Positions 25,314 through 35,113 of a DNA stretch of 64,000 nt are shown in pieces. The DNA is from JAJPKK01 sp963781195. Lineage in GTDB: Bacteria; Pseudomonadota; Alphaproteobacteria; Rhizobiales; Xanthobacteraceae. Position numbers and translations under genes: made by a program. Position 1 is the stretch's first letter, and each line of letters starts with the position of its first letter. The stretch is from assembly GCA_963781195.1 (NCBI GenBank), contig CAWAEZ010000009.1, forward strand, positions 372,001 to 436,000, read 5' to 3'. The notes below the pieces were generated by a model. It worked only from the letters and a program-made list of their open reading frames with translations, did not search any database and was not told the origin of the DNA.

Positions 25314-28118
25314 ATGGCTCAAGCCCTCAAACTCGTTCAAGCTGACGCTCCCGCCCTGTTCCATGCCGACGCGATCGCCGCCGAGTTGGCAAAGCTCGCG
25401 ACGTCCTATGCGGGGCGCGACCGCGAACTGCGCACCGCCGTCGCCCTTCGTCTCAAGGCGGCGCTCGGCGAAAGCCGCGCCGTGATCGAGCGTCTGCTGC
25501 TCGAGGACCGCCACGGCGGACGCTGCGCCGCCCGGTTGTGCTGGGTCCAGGACGAGATCATCCGCGTCCTCTACGAGTTCGCGGTCGAACACCTCTACCC
25601 CTCGCAGTCGCCGTCGGAAGCCGAGCGCATGGCGATCGTCGCCACCGGCGGCTACGGGCGCGGACTGATGGCTCCGGGATCGGACATCGATCTCCTGTTC
25701 GTGCTGCCCTACAAGCAGACCGCCTGGGGCGAATCGATCGCCGAGGTGATCCTCTATTGCCTCTGGGACATGGGGCTCAAGGTCGGCCATGCGACCCGCT
25801 CGATCGACGAGTGCATCCGCCAGGCCAAGGCCGACATGACCATCCGCACCGCCATTCTGGAGGCGCGCTTCCTGCTCGGCGACCGCGGCTTGTTCGACGA
25901 TCTGCTGACACGGTTCGACCAGGAGGTGGTGCGCGGCACGGCGGCGGAATTCGTCGCGGCGAAGCTCGCCGAGCGCGAGGAGCGCATCCGCCGGAGCGGC
26001 CAGTCGCGCTATCTCGTCGAGCCCAACGTCAAGGACGGCAAGGGTGGGCTGCGCGATCTTCACACCCTGTTCTGGATCGCGAAATACGTCTATCGCGTGC
26101 GCGAGCCGGAGGAGCTCGTCGAGCAGGGCGTGTTCGACCAGACGGAATTCCGGCTGTTCCAGCGCTGCGAGAATTTCCTGTGGGCGGTGCGCTGCCACAT
26201 GCATTTCCTCGCCGGCCGCGCCGAGGAGCGATTGTCGTTCGACACCCAGCGCAACATCGCCCAGCGGCTCGGATATTCGCAGCGTCCGGCGCTGCGCGAC
26301 GTCGAGCGTTTCATGAAGCACTACTTCCTGACCGCCAAGGACGTCGGCGACCTCACCGCGATCCTGTGCGCCGCGCTGGAGAGCCGCCAGGCGAAACCGG
26401 TGCCGATGCTCAACCGGGTGGTCGCGAAGCTGCGGCCGCGCGGGCGGCGGGTGCTGCGCGAAAGCGACGACTTCGTCATCGACAACAGCCGCATCAACAT
26501 CGCCGATCCCGAGGCCTTTGCCCGCGATCCCGTCAATCTCATCCGCATCTTCCGCCTCGCCCAGCGGCATGGCCTGCCGTTCCATCCCGAGGCGCTGCGC
26601 CGCGCCACCCACTCGCTCCGGCTGATCGACCGGCCGCTACGGGAAAATCCGGAAGCCAACCAGCTGTTCCGGGAGATTCTCACCTCCAAGACCAACGCCG
26701 AGATCGTGCTGCGGCGGATGAACGAGGCCGGCGTGCTCGGCCGCTTCATCCCGGAGTTCGGCCAGGTCGTCTCGATGATGCAGTTCAACATGTATCATCA
26801 CTACACCGTCGACGAGCATCTGCTGCGCTGCATCGGCGTGCTGGCGGAGATCGAGAACGGCACCAATCCGGAATATGCCCTCGCCAACGATCTCATCCGC
26901 AAGATCCACCCCAATCACCGCGACGTGCTCTATTTCGCGCTGTTCATCCACGACATCGCCAAGGGCCGCGTCGAGGACCACTCGATCGCGGGGGCGAGGA
27001 TCGCACGCCATATCGGCCCGCGCTTCGGATTTTCCGTGGCCGAGACCGAGACCATGGCATGGCTCGTCGAGCGCCACCTCGTGATGTCGACGATCGCCCA
27101 GTCGCGCGATCTCTCCGACCGCAAGACCATCGAGAATTTCAGCTCCATCGTGCAGTCGCTGGAGCGCATGAAGCTCCTCACCATCCTCACCACCGCCGAC
27201 ATCCGGGCGGTGGGCCCCGGGGTGTGGAACGGCTGGAAGGCGCAACTCCTGCGCGCGCTCTATTACGAAACCGAGCCCTCGCTCACCGGCGGCTTTTCCG
27301 AGGTGGACCGCTCCAAACGCCTCACCGCGGCCCAGGGCGAGTTTCGCGCCCATCTGGAGGACTGGCCGGCGGCGGACGTCGAGCGCTATATCGCCCGGCT
27401 CTATCCGGCCTATTGGCTCAAGGTCGATCTCGCCAGCAAGATCGCCCATGCGCAGTTCGTCCGCGCGGCCGAGCGGGAAGGCAAGACGCTCGCCACCAAG
27501 GTGCGATTCGACACCGACCGCGGCGTCACCGTGGTGACGGTGCTCGCTCCCGACCATCCCCGGCTGCTCTCGGTGATCGCGGGCGCCTGCGCGGTGACGG
27601 GCGCCAACATCGTCGACGCCCAGATCTACACCACGACCGACGGGATGGCGCTCGACACCATCGCGTTCACCCGTGAGTTTCCGCAGGATTCGGACGAGGG
27701 CCGCCGCGCCGACCGTATCGCCGCGGCGATGGAGAACGCGCTGCGCGGCGACCTGCGGCTCCCGGACGTGGTGGCGAAGCGCGCCGCCCCCAAGGGGCGG
27801 ATCCGGGCGTTCGCCGTCGAACCCGAGGTCACCATCAACAACCAGTGGTCGAACCGCTACACCGTCGTCGAGGTCAGCGGGCTCGACCGCCCGGGCCTGC
27901 TTTACGAACTCACCGCGACGCTCTCGAAGCTCAACCTCAACATCGCCTCGGCCCATGTCGCGACGTTCGGCGAGCGCGCCGTCGACGTGTTCTACGTCAC
28001 CGACCTGATGGGCGCGAAGATCTCCACGCCGACCCGCAACGCCGCGATCAAGCGCGCGCTGATCCAGGTGTTCACCCCGCCCCTGGTGGCCCGGCCGCGG
28101 GCGGTCGCCGCGCAATAA
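25314..28118 (+). CDS. glnD: [Protein-PII] uridylyltransferase / uridylyl-removing enzyme GlnD
   Basis: 934 residues, the length usual in alphaproteobacteria. The nucleotidyltransferase domain has GGYGRG at ~112-117 with the Asp pair of SDIDLLF. The central HD domain has HHYTVDEHLL and FIHDIAKGR. Two C-terminal ACT domains (starting near VTVVTVLAPDHPRLLSV and VVEVSGLDRPGLLYELTATL) sense glutamine. It uridylylates PII when glutamine is low and removes UMP when glutamine is high, controlling glutamine synthetase and Ntr genes. It is monocistronic and followed by a hairpin. Confidence 0.96.
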   Translation: MAQALKLVQADAPALFHADAIAAELAKLATSYAGRDRELRTAVALRLKAALGESRAVIERLLLEDRHGGRCAARLCWVQDEIIRVLYEFAVEHLYPSQSPSEAERMAIVATGGYGRGLMAPGSDIDLLFVLPYKQTAWGESIAEVILYCLWDMGLKVGHATRSIDECIRQAKADMTIRTAILEARFLLGDRGLFDDLLTRFDQEVVRGTAAEFVAAKLAEREERIRRSGQSRYLVEPNVKDGKGGLRDLHTLFWIAKYVYRVREPEELVEQGVFDQTEFRLFQRCENFLWAVRCHMHFLAGRAEERLSFDTQRNIAQRLGYSQRPALRDVERFMKHYFLTAKDVGDLTAILCAALESRQAKPVPMLNRVVAKLRPRGRRVLRESDDFVIDNSRINIADPEAFARDPVNLIRIFRLAQRHGLPFHPEALRRATHSLRLIDRPLRENPEANQLFREILTSKTNAEIVLRRMNEAGVLGRFIPEFGQVVSMMQFNMYHHYTVDEHLLRCIGVLAEIENGTNPEYALANDLIRKIHPNHRDVLYFALFIHDIAKGRVEDHSIAGARIARHIGPRFGFSVAETETMAWLVERHLVMSTIAQSRDLSDRKTIENFSSIVQSLERMKLLTILTTADIRAVGPGVWNGWKAQLLRALYYETEPSLTGGFSEVDRSKRLTAAQGEFRAHLEDWPAADVERYIARLYPAYWLKVDLASKIAHAQFVRAAEREGKTLATKVRFDTDRGVTVVTVLAPDHPRLLSVIAGACAVTGANIVDAQIYTTTDGMALDTIAFTREFPQDSDEGRRADRIAAAMENALRGDLRLPDVVAKRAAPKGRIRAFAVEPEVTINNQWSNRYTVVEVSGLDRPGLLYELTATLSKLNLNIASAHVATFGERAVDVFYVTDLMGAKISTPTRNAAIKRALIQVFTPPLVARPRAVAAQ

Positions 28119-28146
28119 GGGCGGATCTCCAAAGGCGGTCCGGCGT

Positions 28147-28169
28147 CACCCGGCGACGGCCGCCGGGTG
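28147..28169 (+). terminator. Candidate terminator hairpin after glnD
   Basis: A perfect 8 bp stem (CACCCGGC / GCCGGGTG) with a 7-base loop lies 28 bp after the glnD stop. A T-run is lacking. The remainder of 28170-28405, between convergent glnD and the RND gene, shows nothing else. Confidence 0.45.
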
Positions 28170-28405
28170 CCTTCGCCGACCTCGATCGCGTGGATGCGGC
28201 CACGGAAACCGCGGTTCGCCAGACCCAATGGCATAGGGGACAGCTACCGGCACGGTGTCGGCCAGATAACTCCACACGCTGAGATCTTCCCCTGTGCTGC
28301 GTTGCGCCACAGCGTCAAGATTGAATCGAAAGGTTGTTCAGCAGGTTAGAACAATTGCAGAGCTGTGCGCGCCCCGCGGTTCGTCCCCGCAGGTAGCGGC
28401 CCCGC

Positions 28406-31400
28406 TCATTCCGCCGCGCGAAGCCCCCGGGTCGCTCCGGCGTCGGCCGGGCCGAGCGCCGCGCGGCGCGTACGCACCCAGGCCGCGAATTTGCTGAGGT
28501 AGATGTAGACGACGGGGGTCGTGAAAAGCGTCAGGAACTGGGACAGCAGCAGCCCGCCGACGATGGCGATGCCGAGCGGACGGCGCAGCTCCGAGCCGGC
28601 GCCGGCGCCGAGCGCCAGCGGCAGTCCGCCGAGCAGGGCCGCCATGGTCGTCATCATGATCGGGCGGAAGCGCAGCAGGCAGGCCTCGTAGATCGACTGC
28701 TCCGCGGTGAGATGGCGGGTGCGCTCGGCGACCAGCGCAAAATCGATCATCATGATGGCGTTCTTCTTGACGATGCCGACGAGCAGGATGACGCCTATCA
28801 GCGCGATGAGCGAGAAGTCGTAGTTGAGCGCCATCAGCGCCAGGAACGCGCCGACGCCGGCCGACGGCAGCGTCGAGAGGATGGTGATGGGATGGATGAA
28901 GCTTTCATAGAGGATGCCCAGCACGATGTAGACCGCAATGATCGCGGCGGCGATCAGGTAGGGCTGGGACGAGAGCGACGTTTCGAACACCTTGGCGGAG
29001 CCCTGGAAGCGCGCCGTCAGCGTCGCCGGCTTGGCGAGCGTGCGCTCGAGGTTCTGAATCGCGGCCAGCGCCTCGCCCAGCGAGTGGCCCGGCGCGAGGT
29101 TGAACGACAGCGTCACCGAGGGAAACTGGTCGGTGTGGTTGATGGTGAGCGGCGACACCGACCGCTCCTGCTTGGTTAGAACCGACATCGGCACGAGTTG
29201 CCCGCTCATCGTGCGCACGTAAAGGCTCTGCAGCGCGGACGGGTCCTCCTGGAAGCTCGGCTCGACCTCGAGGATGACGCGGCGCTGGTCGAGCTGCCCG
29301 AACACGGTGGCGACCTGGCGCTGGCCGAACGCGTCGTAAAGCGTGTCGTCGACGACCTGCGGCGACAGCCCGAAGCGCCCGAGCACGTCGCGGTCGAGCT
29401 TGAGCATCAGCCGCGGCGCGGTTGCCTGGAGGTCGCCGGTCACGTCCTGCAACTCCGGCAGGGCCGAAAGCTTCTCCAGCAAAATCGGAGCCCATTGGAA
29501 CAGTTCGGCCACGTTGGGGTCCTGCAGCGTGTACTGGTACTGCGTCTTGCTGACCCGTGCGCCGATCTGCACGTCCTGCCGCGCCTGGCCGAACAATGCG
29601 ATGCCGGGCACCTTGGCGGTGGCGCGGCGCAGCCGGTTGATCACCTCGGTCGCGCTCGCCTTCCGCTCGGCGAGCGGCCTGAGGTCGATTATCAACCGGC
29701 CGGTATTGACCGTCGGATTGGCTCCCACCCAGTAATACACGGTGTCCACGTCGGGGTCGGCGATCACCACCTGCACCAGATCGTGAACACGCTCCACCAT
29801 GGCGGCATAAGAGATGTCTTGCGCCGCCTCGGTGGTGCCCTGAATCGTCCCGTTGTCCTGTTGCGGGAAGAAGCCCTTGGGAATGACGATGTAGAGCCAG
29901 GCGGTCGCCGCCATGGTCGCGGCCATTACCAGGATCATGAACAGGCGGTGGCGTAGCGACCAGCGCAGCCATACCGCATAGATCGCGAGCGAGCGTTGGA
30001 AGCCTGCCTCGAGCCCCTCCAGCACCCATCCGTCGCGCCGTTCCGGTTCGTGCGGCTGCAACATCCAGGCGCACATCATCGGCGTGAGGATGAGCGAGAC
30101 GATCCCGGACATCAGGATCGCCACGCTGACGGTCACGGCGAACTCGCGGAACAGGCGCCCGATCAGGCCGCCCATCAGCAGCAGCGGAATGAATACCGCC
30201 GTCAGCGACAACGTCATGGAGACGATGGTGAAGCCGATCTCCCGCGACCCGATCAGGGCGGCGTCGAACGGCCGCATTCCCTCCTCGATGTGGCGGTTAA
30301 TGTTCTCGATCATCACGACGGCATCGTCGATGATGAAGCCGACCGCGATGGTGAGCGCCATCAGCGACACGTTGTCGATGGTGTAACCGAACAGGTACAT
30401 CACCGCGCAGGTCGCGAGCAGCGACACCGGAATGGTCACGCTCGGGATCAGCGTCGCGCGCAGCCGGCGCAGGAACAGGAAGATCACCAGCACCACGAGG
30501 CCGATGCTGATCGCCATCGTGACCTGGACGTCGTCCACCGAGGCGCGGATGGTCTGGGTGCGGTCGCCGAGCACGCGCAGCTTGACCGACGGGGGCAGCA
30601 GGCGTTCGAGTTCGGGCAGCGCGTCCTTCACGCGCTGGACGGTCTGGTTGATGTTGTAGCCGGGCTGCTTGTGCACGTCGATGACGACCGCGCGCCGGCC
30701 GTTGAGCCACGCCGCCTCGCGGATGTTCTCGACGCCGCCGACGGCACGGCCGAGGTCGCTCACCCGCACCGGGGCGCCGTTGCGATAGGCGACGATGACG
30801 GAATTGAACGTGCCGGCGTCGAAGATCTGGTCGGTGGTGTCGAGGGTCATCGACTGCTTGGCACCGTCGAGCGTGCCTTTCGGGACGTTGACCGTCGCGG
30901 TGATGACCGCGGCGCGGACGTCCTCGAGGCTCACCCCCATCGCCGACGCCACCATCGGGTTGATCTGGATGCGAATCGCCGGCTTCTGCTGGCCGTGATA
31001 ATCGACGAGGCCGACCCCCGTGATCCGCGATATCTGCGGGGCAAGGTAATTCTCCACGTACTCGTCGACCTTGGAGATCGGCAGGTCATCCGAAGCGACC
31101 GCAATCGACATCAGCAGCGCATCGGCCGGGTTGACCTTCTCGTAGGTCGGGGGATTCGGCAGGTTCTTGGGCAGCAGACCGCCGGCCGCGCTGATCGCGG
31201 TCTGAACGTCCTGGGCGGCGCCCTCGATGCTGCGCCCGAGATCGAATTCGACCTGGATCTGGGTCTGGCCGAGAGAGCTCGTGGAGCTGATCGCCGTCAC
31301 CCCCGAAATCAGCGACAACTGGGCCTCCAGCGGCGCCGCGACCGAGGTGGCCATGGTTTCTGCGTTGGCCCCGGGAAGGTTCGCGGAGACCCGCAGGGTC

Positions 31401-31528
31401 GGGATATCGACCTGCGGCACGCCGGCGATCGGCAACAGGACATAGGACACTAGCCCGAGCAGCGTTACGCCGATCATCAACAGCGTGGTCGCGACCGGCC
31501 TAACGATGAACGGCGCTGACACGTTCAT
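28406..31528 (-). CDS. RND multidrug efflux transporter, inner-membrane pump (MdtB/MdtC-like, HAE1 family)
   Basis: 1040 residues with the classic RND plan of two halves, each one helix, a large periplasmic loop and five helices. N-terminus FIVRPVATTLLMIGVTLLG. The proton-relay Asp pair is in GFIIDDAVVMIENI, and the second half has GILLVGIVKKNAIMMIDFAL-type motif D. Its ATG shares one base with the adaptor stop (TGATG), so the two are coupled. It exports drugs or other amphipaths across the envelope. No outer-membrane channel gene is in the cluster, so TolC/OprM must come from elsewhere. Only one pump gene is present, unlike the MdtB/MdtC pair. Confidence 0.93.
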   Translation of the reverse strand: MNVSAPFIVRPVATTLLMIGVTLLGLVSYVLLPIAGVPQVDIPTLRVSANLPGANAETMATSVAAPLEAQLSLISGVTAISSTSSLGQTQIQVEFDLGRSIEGAAQDVQTAISAAGGLLPKNLPNPPTYEKVNPADALLMSIAVASDDLPISKVDEYVENYLAPQISRITGVGLVDYHGQQKPAIRIQINPMVASAMGVSLEDVRAAVITATVNVPKGTLDGAKQSMTLDTTDQIFDAGTFNSVIVAYRNGAPVRVSDLGRAVGGVENIREAAWLNGRRAVVIDVHKQPGYNINQTVQRVKDALPELERLLPPSVKLRVLGDRTQTIRASVDDVQVTMAISIGLVVLVIFLFLRRLRATLIPSVTIPVSLLATCAVMYLFGYTIDNVSLMALTIAVGFIIDDAVVMIENINRHIEEGMRPFDAALIGSREIGFTIVSMTLSLTAVFIPLLLMGGLIGRLFREFAVTVSVAILMSGIVSLILTPMMCAWMLQPHEPERRDGWVLEGLEAGFQRSLAIYAVWLRWSLRHRLFMILVMAATMAATAWLYIVIPKGFFPQQDNGTIQGTTEAAQDISYAAMVERVHDLVQVVIADPDVDTVYYWVGANPTVNTGRLIIDLRPLAERKASATEVINRLRRATAKVPGIALFGQARQDVQIGARVSKTQYQYTLQDPNVAELFQWAPILLEKLSALPELQDVTGDLQATAPRLMLKLDRDVLGRFGLSPQVVDDTLYDAFGQRQVATVFGQLDQRRVILEVEPSFQEDPSALQSLYVRTMSGQLVPMSVLTKQERSVSPLTINHTDQFPSVTLSFNLAPGHSLGEALAAIQNLERTLAKPATLTARFQGSAKVFETSLSSQPYLIAAAIIAVYIVLGILYESFIHPITILSTLPSAGVGAFLALMALNYDFSLIALIGVILLVGIVKKNAIMMIDFALVAERTRHLTAEQSIYEACLLRFRPIMMTTMAALLGGLPLALGAGAGSELRRPLGIAIVGGLLLSQFLTLFTTPVVYIYLSKFAAWVRTRRAALGPADAGATRGLRAAE

Positions 31529-32685
31529 CAGAAGCCTTCAACCGCTTTCCGGCCTTCCGGCTCCGCAGGATCGCGCAGCACCTCGGCGAGGCTTCCGGCC
31601 TGAATCCGGTATTGGCCGTCCGTGACCACGCGTTCGCCGGCGGAAAGACCGGAATCGATCACGGCAGTGGTCTTGTTCATCACCCCAACCTTGACGACGC
31701 GCTTTTCTACGATGCGGTCGCGGCCGACGACGAAGGCAAACGTTCCGCTCGGGCCCTGCTGGATGACGGTGAGGGGAACCGCGACCACTTGGCGGCGCAC
31801 GTCGATCTCCACTCGCACATTGACGAACTGTCCCGGCCACAGCACGTGCGTCGGGTTGTCGAACACGGCCTTGAAATTGATGGTCGCGGTGTTCGGATTG
31901 ATCTGGTTGTCGATGACCGAGAGACTGCCGGTGGCGAGAACCTTCCCGCCGCTGTCCTCGGCGGTGACCTTGACGTCGCCCTTCGCCATGGCGGCGCGAA
32001 TCGACGGAAGTGAGTCTGAAGGCAGCGGGAAGCTCACGAAGATCGGATCGAGTTGATTGATGATGACGATGCCGGTGAGGTCAGTCGCCTTCACCATGTT
32101 GCCGGCGTCGATTGATCGGGTTCCCGCCCGCCCGTTGAGCGGCGACCGGATGCGGCTGTAGTCGAGCTGGATCTGCGCACTGTAGATCGCAGCCTGGTCG
32201 GACTGGATGCTCGCCTCGAGCTGCTTCACCAGCGCCCGCGCGGTGTCGAGTTGCTGGGTGGCGACCGCGCCGGTTGCCGCGAGGCGGGTAAAGCGGTTGA
32301 GATCGAGGCGCGCGTTCTCTAGCGACGCCTCATCCCGCAGCTTGTTCGCCTGGGCCTGATTGAGCGCCGCCTGATAGGGCTCGGGATCGATTTCAACCAG
32401 CACGTCGCCGGCCCTGACATCCTGGCCTTCGGAAAAATTGATCTTCTTGATCTGACCGTCGACCCGCGACTTTACCAGCACGCTGTTGAGAGCCTGCACC
32501 GTCCCGAGCCCGGTAAGAAAGATCGGGACGTCGGCGCGCCGCACGTCGGTTGTGATCACAGGGATTGCCAACGCGCTGCGCGGCGCGGCGGGGGCGCCCG
32601 GCGAGAAGCGCAACCCCGGCACGACGAAATACGCCGCGCCGGCGGCGGCAAGGAGCAAAAGCACTATGGCGGGCCATCGTCGCAT
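31528..32685 (-). CDS. RND efflux periplasmic adaptor subunit (MdtA-like membrane fusion protein)
   Basis: 385 residues. An N-terminal membrane anchor (WPAIVLLLLAAAGAAYFVV) is followed by a barrel/lipoyl segment (VKSRVDGQIKKINFSEGQDV). A coiled-coil hairpin spans roughly 115-180 (NQAQANKLRDEASLENARLD), then comes the return lipoyl strand (IRSPLNGRAGTRSIDAGNMV) and a membrane-proximal domain ending in VVTDGQYRIQAGSLAEV. It bridges the pump to an outer-membrane channel. It is the first gene of a two-gene operon and divergent from a two-component system that probably controls it. Confidence 0.92.
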   Translation of the reverse strand: MRRWPAIVLLLLAAAGAAYFVVPGLRFSPGAPAAPRSALAIPVITTDVRRADVPIFLTGLGTVQALNSVLVKSRVDGQIKKINFSEGQDVRAGDVLVEIDPEPYQAALNQAQANKLRDEASLENARLDLNRFTRLAATGAVATQQLDTARALVKQLEASIQSDQAAIYSAQIQLDYSRIRSPLNGRAGTRSIDAGNMVKATDLTGIVIINQLDPIFVSFPLPSDSLPSIRAAMAKGDVKVTAEDSGGKVLATGSLSVIDNQINPNTATINFKAVFDNPTHVLWPGQFVNVRVEIDVRRQVVAVPLTVIQQGPSGTFAFVVGRDRIVEKRVVKVGVMNKTTAVIDSGLSAGERVVTDGQYRIQAGSLAEVLRDPAEPEGRKAVEGF

Positions 32686-33063
32686 TCTGCTTTCGAACTC
32701 GTCCAGGTGAATGCCGGTATTTTTTTACAGTGCGTCGCACGAAGAGGCGAGCGCCACGTCAGCCGTCAATCCTCTGAAATTGCTCATGCGAAGGCCGGGT
32801 CCGGTTCGGCATTGCAACTCCTGATAAAGCAGGCCGAACGCAAAAAGGCCCGCGCCGAGGTGCCCCGCTGCCGATCCTAACCGCGGACAATTAGATTACC
32901 CTTAGCCCGGCGCCGTACCGGGTGCGACCAGACTTAGCGACAAATGAGCTCGCGAAACCAGCCAAAAAGGCGCAAACTTCGTCGTCGTGACCAAGTGCCT
33001 TGCGGCGTATTCATCTTTGGCCGGCGCCGGGCATGCGATGAAACCCGACCGGCGACGACCGTC
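32686..33063. other. Divergent control region between the efflux operon and its two-component system
   Basis: 378 bp without a supported gene. A long frame upstream of the response regulator (from 32944) is not protein-like. The region is less GC-rich near 32715-32735 (a run of seven T on the plus strand) and has a short inverted repeat CCCGG-N7-CCGGG near 32910. It should hold both promoters and the response-regulator sites. Confidence 0.5.
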
Positions 33064-33729
33064 ATGCGCATCCTTCTGATCGAGGACGATCCGATGATCG
33101 GCAAGGCCCTGGTCCGAGGCCTGGGCGATCACGGCATGACCGTCGACTGGGTTCGCGACGGGACCGAAGGCAGCGCCGTGCTCGCACGTGCCGAGCACGC
33201 CCTCGTACTCCTCGACATCGGTCTGCCGGGCATGTCGGGGATCGACGTTCTCAAGCGTGCCCGAACGGCGGGAGTGGCGGTGCCGGTTCTCATGATCACC
33301 GCGCGCGACGGAATCGACGACCGCATCGCCGGGCTGGACCTCGGCGCCGACGATTACATCGTCAAACCGTTCGAGCTGCGCGAATTGCTGGCCCGCATGC
33401 GCGCCGTGAGGCGGCGCCACAACGGTCAAGCCCAGTCCCTGATCGCGAGCGGCGGGATCACGCTCGATCTGGCGAGCCACGCGGTGCGGTATCGCGACAC
33501 GGAACATGACCTCTCCGCCCGGGAGTTCTCACTCCTGCGTGTGCTCATGCAACGTCCCGGCGCCATCTTCTCGCGCGCGCAGATCGAAGATCAGATTTAT
33601 GGCTGGGGAGAGGAAGTCGAGAGCAATGCCGTCGACGTCCTCATTCATGGGATCCGCAGAAAGTTCGACAGAGACATCATTCGCAACGTGCGGGGCGCGG
33701 GCTGGATGGTCGTGAAGGGCGATGCATGA
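33064..33729 (+). CDS. OmpR/PhoB-family response regulator (QseB/PmrA-like)
   Basis: 221 residues, starting at the ATG of MRILLIEDDPMIG. The receiver has the acidic pair (EDD), the phospho-Asp in VLLDIGLPGMSG, the Thr/Ser of MITARDG and Lys of DDYIVKPFEL. The C-terminal winged helix has LSAREFSLLRVLM and SNAVDVLIHGIRRKF. It overlaps the kinase gene by four bases (ATGA) and lies divergent from the RND pump, so it is a likely regulator of efflux or envelope modification. Confidence 0.92.
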   Translation: MRILLIEDDPMIGKALVRGLGDHGMTVDWVRDGTEGSAVLARAEHALVLLDIGLPGMSGIDVLKRARTAGVAVPVLMITARDGIDDRIAGLDLGADDYIVKPFELRELLARMRAVRRRHNGQAQSLIASGGITLDLASHAVRYRDTEHDLSAREFSLLRVLMQRPGAIFSRAQIEDQIYGWGEEVESNAVDVLIHGIRRKFDRDIIRNVRGAGWMVVKGDA

Positions 33730-35045
33730 ACTCGTTGCGTCGAACCATTCTGGTCTGGATCACCGTGCTGCTCGCGGCCGTCGGCGCCGGCGCGACGGCG
33801 GCCTCGTATCATTTCGCGAGAGTCGAAGCCGATAAGTTGCTGGACACCCAGTTGCGCCAGATCGCCCTCAATGCCGGCGAGGGGCTGTCGGCCGACGCGC
33901 TGCCGCGAATGACTCATTCGTCCGAGGACGAAGTGGTGATCCAAATCTGGAACGCGGCCGGCGAAACGATTCTGCATACGTCGTCGATCGATCTTCCCCG
34001 GCAGTCCAGGCTCGGGTTCACCGATCTCGATTTTTCGGGAAAAAGCTGGCGTGTCTATACGGCGAGCGACGGCCGCCGCACCGCTCAAGTCTCGCAGCAA
34101 TGGAGCGCGCGCCGGGAGATCGCGGGACGGGCGGCATTCGGCGCCGCATTGCCGATCGTCGGGGCAATCCCGATTGCCTGGCTCGTCATCAGCCTCGTCG
34201 TCAATCGACTGCTGCGCCGGCTTTCGGGGCTCGCCGAAACGCTCGCGAAACGCAGCGTCGACGCGAAGGACCCGATACCGCTCGGTGATGTACCTCGCGA
34301 AATCGCTCCTTTGAGTGCCGCGGTAAACGCGCTGATCGGGCGACATCAAAGCGCGGCTGAGCAACAGCGACAATTCGTATCGGATGCCGCCCACGGGTTG
34401 CGAACGCCGCTGGCGGCCTTGCAGATCCAGGTCGACAACCTGAGAACCCGTACCAAGGCGAGGAGCGGCGCGGGGAAAGAAGCGATTGATGAACTCAACG
34501 CGGGAGTCCGCCGCGCCACCGCGCTCGTCGAGCAATTGCTTCGCATGGCGAGGACCGACAGCGCACGGCCGACAAGCCGAAAAGACGTCGAGTTGAAGGA
34601 CCTCGTCGGTGAGGTCGTCGCGGACCATGTCGCCATCGCGAACCAAAAGGACGTCGATCTCGGACTGTCGACCGATGATGCGGTCCGCTGCCGCCTTACT
34701 GATCCGGAGACCCGGCTGCTGTTCGCCAACCTGGTCGACAACGCTGTAAGATATACGCCTTGCGGGGGAGTGGTCGACGTGACCCTGAGACAAAAGGGCG
34801 ACCACGCCCTGGTCGAGGTCGTCAACTCCGGCTGCGGCATTCCGATCGTCGCACTGCCGCACATCTATGACCGGTTTTTTCGTGCCGCCCCACTCGACGT
34901 TGACGGTACCGGGCTCGGTCTCGCGATCGCCAAAGCCATCGCCGACCGCAACGCCTTCGAACTGACCATCGCCAACCGGCCGGATGCCGCCGGGGTTGTC
35001 GCGCGGGTGCTAATTCCGGTCGGATCGGAGACGGCGGAGTTCTGA
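33726..35045 (+). CDS. Sensor histidine kinase (QseC/PmrB-like) paired with the upstream regulator
   Basis: 439 residues. The first membrane helix is TILVWITVLLAAVGAGATAA, followed by a ~110-residue periplasmic sensor and a second helix (AALPIVGAIPIAWLVISLVV), then HAMP, HisKA and HATPase domains. The H-box reads SDAAHGLRTPLAAL, with Gly where most kinases have Glu or Asn after the phospho-His. The ATP-binding N-box (LFANLVDNAVRYT) and G-box (GTGLGLAIAKAI) are normal. The kinase probably senses an envelope-damaging compound and phosphorylates the regulator next to it. Confidence 0.9.
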   Translation: MNSLRRTILVWITVLLAAVGAGATAASYHFARVEADKLLDTQLRQIALNAGEGLSADALPRMTHSSEDEVVIQIWNAAGETILHTSSIDLPRQSRLGFTDLDFSGKSWRVYTASDGRRTAQVSQQWSARREIAGRAAFGAALPIVGAIPIAWLVISLVVNRLLRRLSGLAETLAKRSVDAKDPIPLGDVPREIAPLSAAVNALIGRHQSAAEQQRQFVSDAAHGLRTPLAALQIQVDNLRTRTKARSGAGKEAIDELNAGVRRATALVEQLLRMARTDSARPTSRKDVELKDLVGEVVADHVAIANQKDVDLGLSTDDAVRCRLTDPETRLLFANLVDNAVRYTPCGGVVDVTLRQKGDHALVEVVNSGCGIPIVALPHIYDRFFRAAPLDVDGTGLGLAIAKAIADRNAFELTIANRPDAAGVVARVLIPVGSETAEF

Positions 35046-35113
35046 CCTTAAGTGTTGCGGTAACGGCGGCAGGTCGGCTCCGGTAACCGGCCCTTAAACC
35101 CGTCGCACTAGCG

